From positions 496,001 through 560,000 of the forward strand of contig NZ_JRKJ01000002.1 of the NCBI RefSeq assembly GCF_000770795.1: DNA of 64,000 nucleotides. Direction: 5' to 3'. Under the pieces are notes generated by a model, which was given only the letters and a program-made list of their open reading frames with translations, made no database searches and was not told where the DNA came from. A program made the position numbers and the translations under genes. Origin of the DNA: Lysobacter dokdonensis DS-58. GTDB taxonomy: Bacteria > Pseudomonadota > Gammaproteobacteria > Xanthomonadales > Xanthomonadaceae. The first letter of the stretch is position 1. The number at the start of each line of letters is the position of its first letter. Below are positions 40,784 through 50,835 of the stretch, in pieces.

Positions 40784-42268
40784 TCAGAGCAGCACGACAT
40801 CGAACTGCTCCTGCAGGTACTGCTCGTCCGACTGGAACCGGATCGACTTGCCGAGGAACTCCTCCAGCTCCGCCACCGCCGCGCTTTCTTCATCGGTGAT
40901 GCGTGCCACGACCTTCGGCGATGCGATCACCAGCAGGCGCGCGGCTTCGAACTGGCGCACCGCGCGCGTGATCTCGCGGAAGATTTCGTACGTCACCGTT
41001 TCGGAGGTCTTGAGCGTGCCGCGGCCGCCGCATTCGTGGCAGGGCTCGCACAGCTGGCGTTCGAGCGATTCGACCGTGCGCTTGCGCGTCATCTCGACCA
41101 GGCCGAGCGGCGAGAAATCGTAGACCGTCGTCTTCGCGTGGTCCTTCGCCAGTTGCTTTTCGAGCGTGCGCAACACCTGGCGGCGGTGCTCGGCGTCGGT
41201 CATGTCGATGAAGTCGATGATGATGATGCCGCCGAGGTTGCGCAGGCGCAGTTGGCGGGCGACCGCCTGCGCCGCTTCGAGGTTGGTGCGGTAAACGGTC
41301 TCCTCGAGGTTCCGTTGACCCAGGAACGACCCGGTGTTCACGTCCACGGTGGTCATCGCCTCGGTCTGGTCGATGACGAGATACCCGCCGGACTTGAGCG
41401 GCACTTCCTTTTCGAGCGCGTGCTGGATTTCGTCTTCGACGCCGTACAGGTCGAAGATCGGGCGCGCGCCGCTGTACGGCTCGATCTTCTCGGCCAGGCC
41501 GGGCATGTATTGCGAGGCGAACGCTTGGAGGCGTTCGCAGGTCTCCCGCGAATCGACCTTCACCTTTTCGACGTCGCGCCGGATCAGGTCGCGCACCGCG
41601 CGCATCGGCAACGTCAGGTCTTCGTAGATGCAGGCGCCGACCTTCGTCGTCTTCTGCTGGTCTTCCACCAGCGCCCAGACGCGGCTGAGATAGGCGATGT
41701 CTTCGGCGAGCGCTTCGGCCGGCTGGCCCTCGGCGTTGGTGCGCACGATGTAGCCCTGCTCGCCGCCGCCGGCGAATTCCGCGACGAGCGCCTTCAGGCG
41801 CGCGCGTTCGGTTTCGTCCTCGATGCGCGAGGACACGCCGACCACGCGCGACTGCGGCAGCAGCACGAGATAGCGCGAGGGAATCGAGAGTTGCGTCGTG
41901 AGCCGTGCACCCTTGCTGCCGATCGGGTCCTTCACCACTTGCACGACGATGTCCTGGCCTTCGCGGACGAGGTCGAGGATCGGACGCGGTTGCGCGGGAG
42001 GCAGCGGGGGTTCGTCGCCGGCGACGTTGGGCAGCGTCGAGGCGCGCACGATGTCGTTGGCGTGGAGGAACGCGGCGCGGTCCAGGCCGATGTCGACGAA
42101 CGCCGCCTGCATCCCGGGCATCACGCGCTGCACGCGGCCCTTGTAGATGTTGCCGACCACGCCGCGCCGCCAGCCGCGCTCGATGTGCAGCTCCTGCAGC
42201 ATGCCGTTCTCGACGACGGCCACGCGCGTTTCGCGCGGGGTGACGTTGACCAGGATCTCTTCGCTCAT
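40784..42268 (-). CDS. rng: Ribonuclease G
   Basis: Single-strand endoribonuclease for 16S rRNA 5' maturation and mRNA decay. 494 residues (E. coli 489). It begins [17 protein letters not shown] with an S1 domain ([23 protein letters not shown]). Catalytic-site motifs [12 protein letters not shown] and [13 protein letters not shown] carry the metal-binding aspartates. The zinc-link-like [11 protein letters not shown] is present. There is no long C-terminal scaffold, so it is RNase G rather than E. Its ATG overlaps the maf stop as ATGA. Confidence 0.96.
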   Translation of the reverse strand: MSEEILVNVTPRETRVAVVENGMLQELHIERGWRRGVVGNIYKGRVQRVMPGMQAAFVDIGLDRAAFLHANDIVRASTLPNVAGDEPPLPPAQPRPILDLVREGQDIVVQVVKDPIGSKGARLTTQLSIPSRYLVLLPQSRVVGVSSRIEDETERARLKALVAEFAGGGEQGYIVRTNAEGQPAEALAEDIAYLSRVWALVEDQQKTTKVGACIYEDLTLPMRAVRDLIRRDVEKVKVDSRETCERLQAFASQYMPGLAEKIEPYSGARPIFDLYGVEDEIQHALEKEVPLKSGGYLVIDQTEAMTTVDVNTGSFLGQRNLEETVYRTNLEAAQAVARQLRLRNLGGIIIIDFIDMTDAEHRRQVLRTLEKQLAKDHAKTTVYDFSPLGLVEMTRKRTVESLERQLCEPCHECGGRGTLKTSETVTYEIFREITRAVRQFEAARLLVIASPKVVARITDEESAAVAELEEFLGKSIRFQSDEQYLQEQFDVVLL

Positions 42269-42849
42269 GGTTGCGCGCTCCCCGGTGCGATTCCGAATTC
42301 GCGCAGCAATCTTGCCGTTTCGAACATCGGCAGGCCCATCACGCCGGAAAAGCTGCCGGCCAGGTGCGCGATCAACACTTGCGCGCGTCCCTGGATGCCG
42401 TAGGCGCCGGCCTTGCCGTCCCATTCGCGGGTGGACAGGTACGCGTCGATGTCGTGGTCGTTCAGCGTGGCGAAGGTGACCTGCGATTCGGAGACGACCT
42501 GCGCTTCGCGCGCGGCGTTCACCACGCTGACCGCGGAGATGACCTGGTGCGTGCGGCCGGAGAGTTTGCGGAGCATCGCGGCGGCGTCGTGCGCGTCGCG
42601 CGGCTTGCCGAAGACTTCGTCGTCGAGGATCACCTCGGTGTCCGCGCCGAGCACGACCGCGCCCGGATTGGTCATGACCTGCAGCAGGCCCGCGCCGGCT
42701 TTCTCGCGCGCGACGCGGCGCACATAGTCCCCCGCGCTTTCCGCGGAGCCGCGGTGTTCGGGGATGTCGAGCTCGAGGGTGCCGAACGTGTATCCCAGGC
42801 GGGAGAGCAGTTCGGAGCGTCGAGGGGAACGCGAGGCGAGATGCAGCAT
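42265..42849 (-). CDS. maf: Maf-like nucleotide pyrophosphatase (YhdE type)
   Basis: House-cleaning enzyme that hydrolyses dTTP/UTP or modified NTPs. 194 residues. The N-terminal [16 protein letters not shown] holds the Maf S-x-x-R-R motif. The catalytic base Asp is in [15 protein letters not shown] and [11 protein letters not shown] are typical of the YhdE subgroup. It is the first gene of the minus-strand maf-rng-yhdP-tldD unit, the classical order found after mreBCD, though no mre genes are upstream here. A 137-base divergent gap separates it from the SIMPL gene. Confidence 0.94.
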   Translation of the reverse strand: MLHLASRSPRRSELLSRLGYTFGTLELDIPEHRGSAESAGDYVRRVAREKAGAGLLQVMTNPGAVVLGADTEVILDDEVFGKPRDAHDAAAMLRKLSGRTHQVISAVSVVNAAREAQVVSESQVTFATLNDHDIDAYLSTREWDGKAGAYGIQGRAQVLIAHLAGSFSGVMGLPMFETARLLREFGIAPGSAQP

Positions 42850-42986
42850 CGGCGGGAGTCTAACCCGCTGCTGTACGTCGTCCCGCGCACGCCGCCGGCT
42901 CGACCCCGTGAGGGCTCACAGTTCGTTCACTCCGCCGCACGACAGTGCCGCGACACGGAAGAACACCCCTCACCCTGGAGCCACGA

Positions 42987-43730
42987 ATGACCCTGCGCCC
43001 CCTCAGCCTTGCCGCCGCCCTCGGCCTTGCCCTCGCCTTCGGAGCCGCCATGCCGACCCACGCCCAGAGCGCCACCCAGACTGCCCCGATCCCCGCCGAC
43101 GGCACGCTGCTTTCGGTCTCGGCGCAAGCCGAATCCCGTCGCGTGCCCGACGTGGCGACGATTTCCGCCGGCGTCGTCACCCAGGCCGCCGACGCCAACG
43201 CCGCCATGCGCGACAACGCCACGCAGATGGACGCGGTGATGAAAGCCGTGCGCGCGGCGGGCATCGCCGAGCGCGACATCCAGACGGCCGGCATCTCGGT
43301 GCAGCCGCAATACAAGTACGCGGAGAACTCGCCGCCGACGATCACCGGCTACCAGGCCAGCAACACGGTGAACATCAAGGCCCGCGACATCGGCAAGCTC
43401 GGCAAGGTGCTCGATGCGCTGGTCGCCAGTGGCGCCAACCAGGTCAACGGCCCGTCGTTCGAGATCGACAAGCCCGAGCCCGCGTACGACGAAGCGCGCC
43501 TGGCCGCGCTCGCGAAGGCCAAGGCGCGCGCGGAAACCTATGCCAAGGCGCTGGGCCTGCGCGTGCGCCGCGTCGTGAGCATTACCGAAGGCGGCGCGGT
43601 GCGTCCGCCGATGCCGTACATGATGCGTGCGCAGGCCAACGACATGGCGATGGCCAAGGAAACCTCGGTCGCGCCGGGCGAAACCACGCTGTCGGTGAGC
43701 CTTGACGTGGTTTTCGACCTGGGCCAGTGA
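42987..43730 (+). CDS. SIMPL-domain periplasmic protein (YggE/BP26-like)
   Basis: 247 residues with a signal peptide (MTLRPLSLAAALGLALAFG, then AAMPTHAQ). The SIMPL (DUF541) domain is clear: LLSVSAQAESRRVPDVATIS, AGVVTQAADANAAM, DIQTAGISVQPQYKY, TGYQASNTVNIKARDIGKLG, and ALAKAKARAETYAKALGLR near residue 180. E. coli YggE reduces oxidative stress damage, and Brucella BP26 forms a large periplasmic ring. The ATG at 42987 opens the signal peptide and has GGAG about ten bases upstream. Confidence 0.9.
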   Translation: MTLRPLSLAAALGLALAFGAAMPTHAQSATQTAPIPADGTLLSVSAQAESRRVPDVATISAGVVTQAADANAAMRDNATQMDAVMKAVRAAGIAERDIQTAGISVQPQYKYAENSPPTITGYQASNTVNIKARDIGKLGKVLDALVASGANQVNGPSFEIDKPEPAYDEARLAALAKAKARAETYAKALGLRVRRVVSITEGGAVRPPMPYMMRAQANDMAMAKETSVAPGETTLSVSLDVVFDLGQ

Positions 43731-43774
43731 CACTGGGGCCATCGCGCATCACGCGCATACGCGGGACCCGCGCC

Positions 43775-43960
43775 ATGGCCGACAAGCAACGCGACACCCC
43801 GCCCGCGGCCGACCCGCGGGCGGGCAGGAATCCCGGTTACGCCGAAACGCATCCGCGCGACAAGGACGATGCGCAGGCGAAGGTCCCCAAGCCCGGCAAC
43901 CAGCCCGACGAGCCGGGCATCGACCGCGACACCGACGAACAAGCGGATCCGGCGAAGTAA
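43775..43960 (+). CDS. Small charged, probably disordered protein
   Basis: 61 residues starting MADKQRDTPPAADPRAGR, very rich in Pro, Asp, Lys and Gln, with no hydrophobic core, signal or membrane segment. I do not recognise a family. The frame opens upstream at 43727 inside the SIMPL gene, but the ATG at 43775 gives the better protein. It lies between the SIMPL and tonB genes on the same strand. Composition resembles hydrophilin-type stress proteins, which is inference only. Confidence 0.5.
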   Translation: MADKQRDTPPAADPRAGRNPGYAETHPRDKDDAQAKVPKPGNQPDEPGIDRDTDEQADPAK

Positions 43961-44016
43961 CAACCCCGTTGTCGATCTCCGTGCGTTGAAGCGATCAGCC
44001 ACCACGGAGATCCGCC

Positions 44017-44700
44017 ATGTCGCACACGATCGCACCGTCCCTTCCCGCCCGCCGCGCGCAGGCAGGACATCTCGCCGAGCGCCCGAGCCCCGCACGCATC
44101 ACCGCGTTCGCCGGCGTGATCTCGCTGCACGTGGCGGCGCTGATGTTGCTGATGATGCCGATGGCGCCGCCCGAAGCGTTGCCGAAGGAAGAGGTGACGG
44201 TTCCCATCTGGCTGATTCCGAAGCGAGTCGAACCGGTTCCGCCTCCGCCGCCCACCGAAACGCGCCGCATCGATCCGCGCCCGGTGCAGCAGCCCACGCC
44301 GCAACCGCGCGTCGAACAGCCGCCGATCGTCGATCCCGTCGGCGTGGATGTCGCACCGCCCTACGACCCGAACCCCGACACGGCGATCGTCGTCGAAACC
44401 GTGCAGCCGCCCGTCGGCCCGATGCGCAGCGACAGTCTGGAATACGCGAGCGCCCCGCCGCCGCCGTATCCGCGCGAAGCGATGGCGCGCCGCATCGAAG
44501 GCACGGTGGTCCTGGAAGTGTTGGTCGATGTCGACGGCACGCCCCTCGACGTGCGCGTGCAGACCAGCAGCGGCAACCGCGCGCTCGACGACGCCGCGCG
44601 CAAGCACATCCTGAAGAAGTGGAAGTTCCGCCCCGCGACACAAGGCGGGCAGGCCGTGCAGTCGATCGGACTGGTGCCGGTGAAGTTCGTGCTGCGCTAA
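44017..44700 (+). CDS. TonB family energy transducer
   Basis: 227 residues. One N-terminal membrane anchor (ITAFAGVISLHVAALMLLMM, about 28-47) includes the Ser-His pair (SLH) typical of TonB. A Pro-rich periplasmic spacer (PVPPPPPTETRRIDPRPVQQ and on to about 125) follows, then the TonB C-terminal domain (YPREAMARRIEGTVVLEVLV, GNRALDDAA, WKFRPATQGG). It transmits proton-motive force to outer-membrane receptors. No exbB/exbD or receptor is adjacent, so it is one of several likely TonBs. The stop overlaps the facing rlmH stop (CTAA, 44697-44700). Confidence 0.92.
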   Translation: MSHTIAPSLPARRAQAGHLAERPSPARITAFAGVISLHVAALMLLMMPMAPPEALPKEEVTVPIWLIPKRVEPVPPPPPTETRRIDPRPVQQPTPQPRVEQPPIVDPVGVDVAPPYDPNPDTAIVVETVQPPVGPMRSDSLEYASAPPPPYPREAMARRIEGTVVLEVLVDVDGTPLDVRVQTSSGNRALDDAARKHILKKWKFRPATQGGQAVQSIGLVPVKFVLR

Positions 44701-45167
44701 GCGCGGTGGTACGGGTGGTTGGCCAACATCGCATTCGCCCGATACAACTGTTCCGCCAGCACCAGGCGCACCAGCATGTGCGGCAGCGTCAACGGCCCGA
44801 GCGACCACGTCTCGTCCGCTCGGGCCGTCACTTCGGCGGCGTGGCCTTCGGGCCCGCCGATCAGGAAACACAGGTCACGCCCCGCGCCGCGCCAGGTTTC
44901 CATGCGTTGCGCGAGTTGTTCCGAACTCCACGTGCGTCCGCGACCATCGAGTGCGACGACGAGCGCGCCTTTCGGAATCGCGGCGAGCACGCGCTGGCCT
45001 TCGTCGAACGTCGCGCGCGCTGCATCCCGGCCCTTGCCGCGAATGCCGGGTTCGATTTCGACCAGGTCGAGCGGCAGCCAGTGCGACAGCCGCTTGCGGT
45101 ATTCCGCGAATCCGTCGGCCACCCACGCGGGCGGCCGTTCTCCGACGGCGATGAGCCGCGCTTTCAA
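44697..45167 (-). CDS. rlmH: 23S rRNA pseudouridine-1915 N3-methyltransferase RlmH
   Basis: SPOUT-class methyltransferase acting on the 70S ribosome. 156 residues (155 typical). It begins KARLIAVGERPPAWV. The SAM-binding knot contains LVVALDGRGRTWSSE, FLIGGPEGH and LPHMLVRLVLAEQLYRA, all conserved. The start codon is TTG at 45167, one base after the rsfS stop, with GAG TGAG upstream as ribosome binding site. It ends overlapping the tonB stop. Confidence 0.95.
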   Translation of the reverse strand: MKARLIAVGERPPAWVADGFAEYRKRLSHWLPLDLVEIEPGIRGKGRDAARATFDEGQRVLAAIPKGALVVALDGRGRTWSSEQLAQRMETWRGAGRDLCFLIGGPEGHAAEVTARADETWSLGPLTLPHMLVRLVLAEQLYRANAMLANHPYHRA

Positions 45168-45168
45168 C

Positions 45169-45585
45169 TCACTCGCGGCCGGCGATCAGCGCGTCTTCTT
45201 CTTCCGGCGGCTGGTCGCCGACGGTCCACAGGCGCTCGAGCGCGTAGAACTCGCGCACGCGCGGCAACATCACGTGGACGACGACATCGCCCAGGTCGAC
45301 GAGCACCCATTCGGCCTCGCGCTCGCCTTCCACGCCCAGGGGCATGCAGTCGAGCTTCTTGGCGTGCTTGACCACTTCGTCGGCGATCGACTTGACGTGG
45401 CGGGTGGAGGTGCCCGACGCGATGACCAGGTGGTCGGTGACGCTGGTCTTGCCGCGGACATCGATCTCGACGACATCCTTCGCTTTGAGCTCCTCGACGG
45501 CGTTGCGCACGTGCTGGAGGAGGACGTCTGCCGGCGGCGGCGGATTGGGAAGGCGGGTCTTGATGACTTGCGCGGCGGTGGTCAA
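45169..45585 (-). CDS. rsfS: Ribosome silencing factor RsfS
   Basis: Binds L14 on the 50S subunit and blocks subunit joining in starvation. 138 residues. The core [31 protein letters not shown] and [17 protein letters not shown] (both split here as motifs) is unmistakable. The start is a TTG at 45585; no ATG exists between the upstream in-frame stop and the conserved core. It lies directly before rlmH, the usual nadD-rsfS-rlmH order. A TATAAT (minus strand, 45620-45615) about 30 bases upstream may give it its own promoter. Confidence 0.94.
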   Translation of the reverse strand: MTTAAQVIKTRLPNPPPPADVLLQHVRNAVEELKAKDVVEIDVRGKTSVTDHLVIASGTSTRHVKSIADEVVKHAKKLDCMPLGVEGEREAEWVLVDLGDVVVHVMLPRVREFYALERLWTVGDQPPEEEDALIAGRE

Positions 45586-45614
45586 GGGCAGCTGAGCTCG
45601 GTGGAGACGGGGGG

Positions 45615-45657
45615 ATTATACGAGGCGGTGAAGACCGGCCGACGTGAAACCGTCGGC
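45615..45657 (-). promoter_or_regulatory. nadD-rsfS gap: hairpin and TATAAT promoter box
   Basis: Reading the minus strand, just after the nadD stop a 7-bp stem (45657-45638, GCCGACG with a 6-base loop) can form. A perfect TATAAT (45620-45615) then lies 29 bases before the rsfS TTG. The hairpin lacks a T-run, so it is at most a weak terminator. The -35 region is poor. It suggests partial uncoupling of rsfS-rlmH from holA-nadD. Confidence 0.45.
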
Positions 45658-45658
45658 A

Positions 45659-46327
45659 TCACGGAACCGGCCGTCCGTAGAGGCCCGATGCGGCGATCAG
45701 GTCCGCGACGGGGGCCGGGAGCCAGTCCCGCCAACCCGGCGCCTGGTCCGCGATCCGGCGGCGCAGCGCCGTCGACGACTCCGGCCGCTCCTCGCCAAGC
45801 GGGAATTCGGCGAAGCCACCAGCCGGAAGCGCGTGCAACTGCGCCGGCCGGCACCAGCGCGGTTCGAGTTCGGCGTGGACCTCGGGGGCCCGGGCCTTGA
45901 GGGCATCGGGATCGATGGGCGAGCCCGGCCGGTCGATCGCGAGCAGGTGGCCGAGCTCGAACAATTCGCGCCAGCGATGCCACGAGTCCAGGCCGAACAC
46001 CGAGTCGCCCCCGACCATCCACACCAGCGGCGCGTGCGGGCCGTATTCGGCGCGCAACTCCCGCAAGGTATCGACGGTGTACGACGGGCCCGCGCGGCGC
46101 AGTTCGCGGCGATCGACGATCAGCCCGTGTTCGCCTTCGACCGCCAGGTCGAGCATGCGCGCGCGTTGCTCTGCGCTCGCGTGTGTCGGGCCCTTGTGCG
46201 GCGGATCGGCGGACGGCAAAAGGTGGACGTCGGCATGCAACGCATCGCGCACCGCGCGCGCGATGGCGAGGTGGCCGGTGTGCACGGGATCGAAGGTGCC
46301 GCCGAAGCACAGGACGAGCGGCGTCAT
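45659..46327 (-). CDS. nadD: Nicotinate-nucleotide adenylyltransferase
   Basis: Makes deamido-NAD from nicotinate mononucleotide and ATP. 222 residues. The nucleotidyltransferase motif GGTFDPVHTGH is at residues 9-19. PSADPPHKGP, YTVDTLRELRAEYG and VWMVGGDSVFGLDSWHRW follow, and the C-terminal S-S-T-A-L-R-R motif corresponds to the (I)SSTxxR signature. The ATG lies 3 bases after the holA stop. Confidence 0.96.
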   Translation of the reverse strand: MTPLVLCFGGTFDPVHTGHLAIARAVRDALHADVHLLPSADPPHKGPTHASAEQRARMLDLAVEGEHGLIVDRRELRRAGPSYTVDTLRELRAEYGPHAPLVWMVGGDSVFGLDSWHRWRELFELGHLLAIDRPGSPIDPDALKARAPEVHAELEPRWCRPAQLHALPAGGFAEFPLGEERPESSTALRRRIADQAPGWRDWLPAPVADLIAASGLYGRPVP

Positions 46328-46330
46328 GCG

Positions 46331-47377
46331 CTAGCCCAGCAGTTGCATTGCGCGGGGATCGGCGACTGCGAGCAGCACGCGTTCGAGCGCGAGCCACGCA
46401 TCGTGCGGATCGCGTCCCCACTGCGGGCGGCCTTTCGCGATGCGGTCCACGTGGCCGATCTCGGCCGCGAAGCGTTCCCAACGCGCGACATCGTGCCGCT
46501 TGAGCGCGCGCGTGTATGCGGCCTGCTTCGAATCCCAGATGCGCTGCGCCTTGAATTCGGCCTGCAGGTTGCCGCCGCGTGCGGCGACGCGCGCGAGCAA
46601 CGCCGCGCGATTGAGTTCCATCGCCACCATGCCGAGCAGCGCGGGGACCGCTTCGCCCTCGCCCTTCAGGCCATGCAACATGCGCGCGACTTGCGTCGCC
46701 TGCCCGTTCATCGCGGCATCGACGAGGCGGAACACGTCGTAGCGCGCCGAATCCGACACCAGCGATTCCATCGCCGCCACGTCGAGCGTGCGGCCTTCGG
46801 CGAGCAGCGACAGCTTGTCGATTTCCTGCGCGGCCGCGAGCAGGTTGCCTTCGACGCGATCGGCGAGCGCCTGCACCGCGTCGCGGTCGGCGCGCAGCCC
46901 GCGCGCGCGCATGCGCGCGTCGATCCAGCCATTGAGTTCGTGCGGCTTCACTTGCCAGGCGATCAACTGGTGGCCGATGCGCCCGAGTGCCTCGCTCCAC
47001 TTGCCGCCGTGTTGCTTGCTCCACTCACCCGCGGTGATGAGCAGCACGACATCGGGCGGCGGATCCGCGGCGAATTGCGCGAGGATTTCCGCGCCGTCCT
47101 TGCCCGGCTTGCCGCCCGGCATGCGGATTTCGACGACGCGCCGCGCGGCGAACAAGCCCGGGGCCTGGAATGCGGCGGCGACGCTGTCCCAATCCGGGTC
47201 GCGGCCTTCGATGTCATAGACCTCGCGGTCGCCGATGCCCTGCTCGCGCGCGGCGGCGCGCACGGCATCGGCGGCTTCGAGCACGACGAGCGCTTCGGGC
47301 CCCGCGATCAGGTAGGCCGGCCGCAGCGGCTCGGATGCGAGCTGCGCCGCGAGCCGATCGGGCCGGAGTTCGGCCAT
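46331..47377 (-). CDS. holA: DNA polymerase III delta subunit
   Basis: Clamp-loader subunit that opens the beta clamp. 348 residues (E. coli 343). The N-terminal RPAYLIAGPEALVVLEAADAVR, RVVEIRMPGGKPGKDGAEIL and ELNGWIDARMRARGL are typical; the C-terminal collar domain includes WDSKQAAYTRALKRH. It partners DnaE, encoded at 18018. It is placed between lptE and nadD as in most gammaproteobacteria. Confidence 0.94.
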   Translation of the reverse strand: MAELRPDRLAAQLASEPLRPAYLIAGPEALVVLEAADAVRAAAREQGIGDREVYDIEGRDPDWDSVAAAFQAPGLFAARRVVEIRMPGGKPGKDGAEILAQFAADPPPDVVLLITAGEWSKQHGGKWSEALGRIGHQLIAWQVKPHELNGWIDARMRARGLRADRDAVQALADRVEGNLLAAAQEIDKLSLLAEGRTLDVAAMESLVSDSARYDVFRLVDAAMNGQATQVARMLHGLKGEGEAVPALLGMVAMELNRAALLARVAARGGNLQAEFKAQRIWDSKQAAYTRALKRHDVARWERFAAEIGHVDRIAKGRPQWGRDPHDAWLALERVLLAVADPRAMQLLG

Positions 47378-47381
47378 CGCG

Positions 47382-47954
47382 TCAGGATTGCGGCGCGGGT
47401 GCGGCGGCGGCCGGCGCCGGTGCGTTGCCGCGGTCTTCCGGGTGCGTGACGTTCAACGCCGCGCCGACGCGGCGCAGGATGGCCGTCGACATTTCGCGGC
47501 GGAGTTCCTTGGCGAGCAGTTCGCGCTCCGACGTGGCGCCCACGGCGTCGGTCGGCGGCGCGACGTAATCGCGCGAGAGTTCCACAGCCTGCTGCGGCAC
47601 CACGACGTTCCCCGCCGGATCGACCAGCGTGAAGATCACGGCGTAGCGCAGGCTGAATTCCTGCGCGCGGCCTTTTTCGTCGATGCTGATCGGCGTGTCG
47701 CCCCAGCGTTCGGACAGGACCTGCAGCGTCGTCGAGGGCTGCGCGGGATCCGTCGCCGGTTGGGCGCCGGCACGCGTCATCGCGTCGGCGAGCGACTCGG
47801 CGAGCGGGCTGTAGGGATCCGGCGCGACGACGCGCACCGGATTGAGTTCGGCCGGCAGCACGAGCGCGTTGCGCAGGTGGAAGCCACAGGCGCTGCACAG
47901 CGCGACGAGCGCGAGCAGCACGGCAACTCGGACAAGCGTCGGGAGCGTTCGCAT
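47382..47954 (-). CDS. lptE: LPS-assembly lipoprotein LptE
   Basis: Outer-membrane lipoprotein that plugs the LptD barrel and helps insert LPS. 190 residues from the ATG at 47954; an ATG-like start at 47990 adds a non-signal extension. The signal (MRTLPTLVRVAVLLALVA) ends L-C-S-A-C; the lipobox is slightly unusual with Cys at -3. The mature protein starts CGFHLRNALVLP, the LptE hallmark. EFSLRYAVIFTLVD and QQAVELSRDY are further matches. The Ala/Pro-rich C-terminal tail is unremarkable. It lies 53 bases after leuS. Confidence 0.92.
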   Translation of the reverse strand: MRTLPTLVRVAVLLALVALCSACGFHLRNALVLPAELNPVRVVAPDPYSPLAESLADAMTRAGAQPATDPAQPSTTLQVLSERWGDTPISIDEKGRAQEFSLRYAVIFTLVDPAGNVVVPQQAVELSRDYVAPPTDAVGATSERELLAKELRREMSTAILRRVGAALNVTHPEDRGNAPAPAAAAPAPQS

Positions 47955-48007
47955 GTGGGCCAGTCTGGACGAGGGGGCGATGGCGGGCAAGCGCGTCGCG
48001 TCCCCGG

Positions 48008-50740
48008 TCAGGCCGAAGCCACGATGTTGACGACCTTCCCCGGCACCACGATCACCTTGCGCACGAACTGCCCTTCGAGGAAGCGCGCCACCGCCGGCTC
48101 GGCGAGCGCCGCGGCTTCAACGAGGTCCTTCGGCGCATCGGGCGCGACTTCGATCGTGCCGCGCAGCTTGCCGTTGACCTGCACGGCCAGGGTGAGCGCG
48201 TCGCGCTTGAGCGCGTCGGGATCGGCCTTCGGGAACGAGATGTCCTCGAGCAGCGCTTCCGGGTGGCCCAGTGCCTGCCACAACGCGTGGCACACGTGCG
48301 GCGTCACCGGATTGAGCAACAGCACCATCGCCTGCAGGGCTTCGTGGCGCACGGCCCGGCCCTGGTCGCTCATGTCGTCGAACTTCGCGACATGGTTGAG
48401 CAGTTCCATCAGCGCGGCGATGGCGGTGTTGAAGCTGTGGCGGCGGCCGTAATCGTCGCCGACCTTCTGGATGGTTTCGTGCACCTGGCGGCGCAGCGTC
48501 TTCTGCGCGGCGTCGAGCGTTGCGGGCGCAACCTCAGGATGATCCGGCTGCGCGACATGCGTGAGCACCTCGCGCCAGAAGCGGCGCAGGAAGCGCGCCA
48601 TGCCTTCGACGCCGGCTTCGTTCCACTCGAGCGATTGCTCCGGCGGTGCGGCGAACATCGAGAACAGGCGCACCGTGTCCGCGCCGAAGCGATCGACCAT
48701 CGCCTGCGGGTCGACGCCGTTGTTCTTCGACTTCGACATCTTCTCGACGCCGCCGATGTGCACCGGCTTGCCGTCGGCCTTCAGGTGCGCACCGGTGATG
48801 CGGCCGCGTTCGTCGCGCTCGGCGTCGACGTCGGCGGGGTTGATCCACTCCTTCGAACCATCGGCGTTGTCGCGGAAGTACGTCTCCGCGATGACCATGC
48901 CCTGGCACAGCAGGTTGGTCGCCGGCTCGTCGCTGTGCACCAGGCCCGCGTCGCGCAGGAGCTTGTGATAGAAACGGAAATACAGCAGGTGGAGGATGGC
49001 GTGCTCGATGCCGCCGATGTACTGGTCCACCGGCGTCCAGTAATTGGCGCGCGCATCGACCATGTCGGCCGCGCCCGGCGAGGTGTAGCGCGCGTAGTAC
49101 CAGCTCGACTCCATGAAGGTGTCGAACGTGTCGGTTTCGCGCTCGGCCGGGCCGCCGCACTGCGGGCACGTGGTCTTGCGCCACTCGGGGTCGGCCTTGA
49201 TCGGCGATTGCACGCCGGAGAACGCCACGTCCTCGGGCAGCACGACCGGCAACTGGTCTTCCGGCACCGGCACCGCGTCGCACTTGGCGCAATAGATGAC
49301 GGGGATCGGGCAGCCCCAGTAACGCTGGCGGCTGACGCCCCAGTCGCGCAGGCGGAAGTTCACGCGGCGCGTGCCATGGCCTTCGGCCTGGAAGCGGGCG
49401 GCGATGGCTTCGAAGGCCTCGTCGTAATCCATGCCGTCGAATTCGCCCGAATTCACCAGCAGGCCGCGCTCGGTGTAGGCACCCTCTTCCTGGATCTTGC
49501 GTTCGAAATCCTGCACGACCTCGACAGCCGCGCGCACTTCGTACACATCGGCGCTGCCGCCATGGAGTGCGGCGTCCATCGGATCGTCGTGCACGGCGAT
49601 GTCGTGCGCCATTTCCGCAACGGCGTCGCGCACTTCCGGAGAGACGATGACCATGCGGATCGGCAGGCCGTAATGGCGTGCCATTTCCCAGTCGCGCTGG
49701 TCATGGCCCGGCACCGCCATCACCGCGCCCGTGCCGTAGCCCATCAGCACGAAGTTGGCGACGTAGATCGGCAACGCTTCGCCGGTGATGGGATGCAGCG
49801 CGCGCAGGCCCGTGTCGCGGCCGCGCTTGGCCTGCGTTTCGATCTCCGCTTCCGACACGCCGCCGTGGCGCAATTCTTCGATGAAGGCCGCCAGCGACGG
49901 ATCGCGGTCGGCGGCGTGCTTCGCCAGCGGGTGTTCGGCGGCGATGCTGATGAACGTCACGCCCATCAGCGTGTCGGGGCGCGTGGTGAACACGTGCAGT
50001 TCGTCATTCGTACCGTCGACCTTGAATGCGAACTCCAGGCCTTCGCTGCGGCCGATCCAGTTGCGCTGCATCGTGCGCACGGCATCGGGCCAGCCCGGCA
50101 GCTTGTCCAGGCCGTCGAGCAACTCCTGCGCGTAATCGGTGATGCGCAGGAACCATTGCGGGATCTCGCGCTTCTCGACCACCGCGCCGGAGCGCCAGCC
50201 GCGCCCGTCGATGACCTGCTCGTTGGCGAGGACCGTCTGGTCCACCGGATCCCAGTTGACGACCGAATTCTTGCGGTATGCCAACCCTTTCTTCAGCAAG
50301 CGCACGAACATGCGCTGCTCGTGCACGTAGTAATCCGGACGGCATGTCGCGAATTCGCGCGACCAATCGATGGCGTAGCCCATGGTCTTGAGCTGGTCGC
50401 GCATGTGGTCGATGTTGGCGTACGTCCACTTGGCCGGCGCCGTGCGGTTCTTGATGGCGGCGTTCTCGGCCGGCAGGCCGAAGGCGTCCCACGCCATCGG
50501 TTGCAGCACGTTACGGCCGTTCATGCGCTGGAAGCGGCTGATGACATCGCCGATGGTGTAGTTGCGCACGTGCCCCATGTGCAGCGCGCCCGAGGGGTAC
50601 GGCAGCATGGACAGGCAGAAGAACTTCGGGCGCGGATCGTCCTCGGACACTTCGAACGCGCGGCGGTCTGACCAGAAGCGCTGGGCGGCGGCTTCGAGGG
50701 TGCGGGGGTCGTAGGCGGGCGCGTCGGGGGCGGCGGACAT
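48008..50740 (-). CDS. leuS: Leucyl-tRNA synthetase
   Basis: Class I aminoacyl-tRNA synthetase charging tRNA-Leu. 910 residues. The HIGH-type motif HMGH is at about 54-57 in [16 protein letters not shown] zinc region [11 protein letters not shown] and CPQCGG is present, with the CP1 editing domain in between. KMSKS is at 667-671. The ATG at 50740 starts [12 protein letters not shown]; an in-frame GTG at 50755 is possible, and neither has a clear ribosome binding site. First gene of leuS-lptE-holA-nadD-rsfS-rlmH. Confidence 0.97.
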   Translation of the reverse strand: MSAAPDAPAYDPRTLEAAAQRFWSDRRAFEVSEDDPRPKFFCLSMLPYPSGALHMGHVRNYTIGDVISRFQRMNGRNVLQPMAWDAFGLPAENAAIKNRTAPAKWTYANIDHMRDQLKTMGYAIDWSREFATCRPDYYVHEQRMFVRLLKKGLAYRKNSVVNWDPVDQTVLANEQVIDGRGWRSGAVVEKREIPQWFLRITDYAQELLDGLDKLPGWPDAVRTMQRNWIGRSEGLEFAFKVDGTNDELHVFTTRPDTLMGVTFISIAAEHPLAKHAADRDPSLAAFIEELRHGGVSEAEIETQAKRGRDTGLRALHPITGEALPIYVANFVLMGYGTGAVMAVPGHDQRDWEMARHYGLPIRMVIVSPEVRDAVAEMAHDIAVHDDPMDAALHGGSADVYEVRAAVEVVQDFERKIQEEGAYTERGLLVNSGEFDGMDYDEAFEAIAARFQAEGHGTRRVNFRLRDWGVSRQRYWGCPIPVIYCAKCDAVPVPEDQLPVVLPEDVAFSGVQSPIKADPEWRKTTCPQCGGPAERETDTFDTFMESSWYYARYTSPGAADMVDARANYWTPVDQYIGGIEHAILHLLYFRFYHKLLRDAGLVHSDEPATNLLCQGMVIAETYFRDNADGSKEWINPADVDAERDERGRITGAHLKADGKPVHIGGVEKMSKSKNNGVDPQAMVDRFGADTVRLFSMFAAPPEQSLEWNEAGVEGMARFLRRFWREVLTHVAQPDHPEVAPATLDAAQKTLRRQVHETIQKVGDDYGRRHSFNTAIAALMELLNHVAKFDDMSDQGRAVRHEALQAMVLLLNPVTPHVCHALWQALGHPEALLEDISFPKADPDALKRDALTLAVQVNGKLRGTIEVAPDAPKDLVEAAALAEPAVARFLEGQFVRKVIVVPGKVVNIVASA

Positions 50741-50835
50741 CGGGGGCGACTGCACGAAAGAGGGCTGGAAAGCCTATCAGACCGCGCACCCGCGCGGTCC
50801 CGCGAAAACGGGGCCCGCTCGGCGATACTCGCAGG

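Noticed and set aside
42908-42919. Short hairpin GTGAG-GG-CTCAC in the maf-SIMPL gap
   Set aside because: Five base pairs with a 2-base loop cannot form stably and no other signal supports it.
44281-44330. Proline-codon repeats in the tonB gene as a DNA repeat element
   Set aside because: They encode the normal Pro-rich spacer of TonB and have no regular DNA unit.
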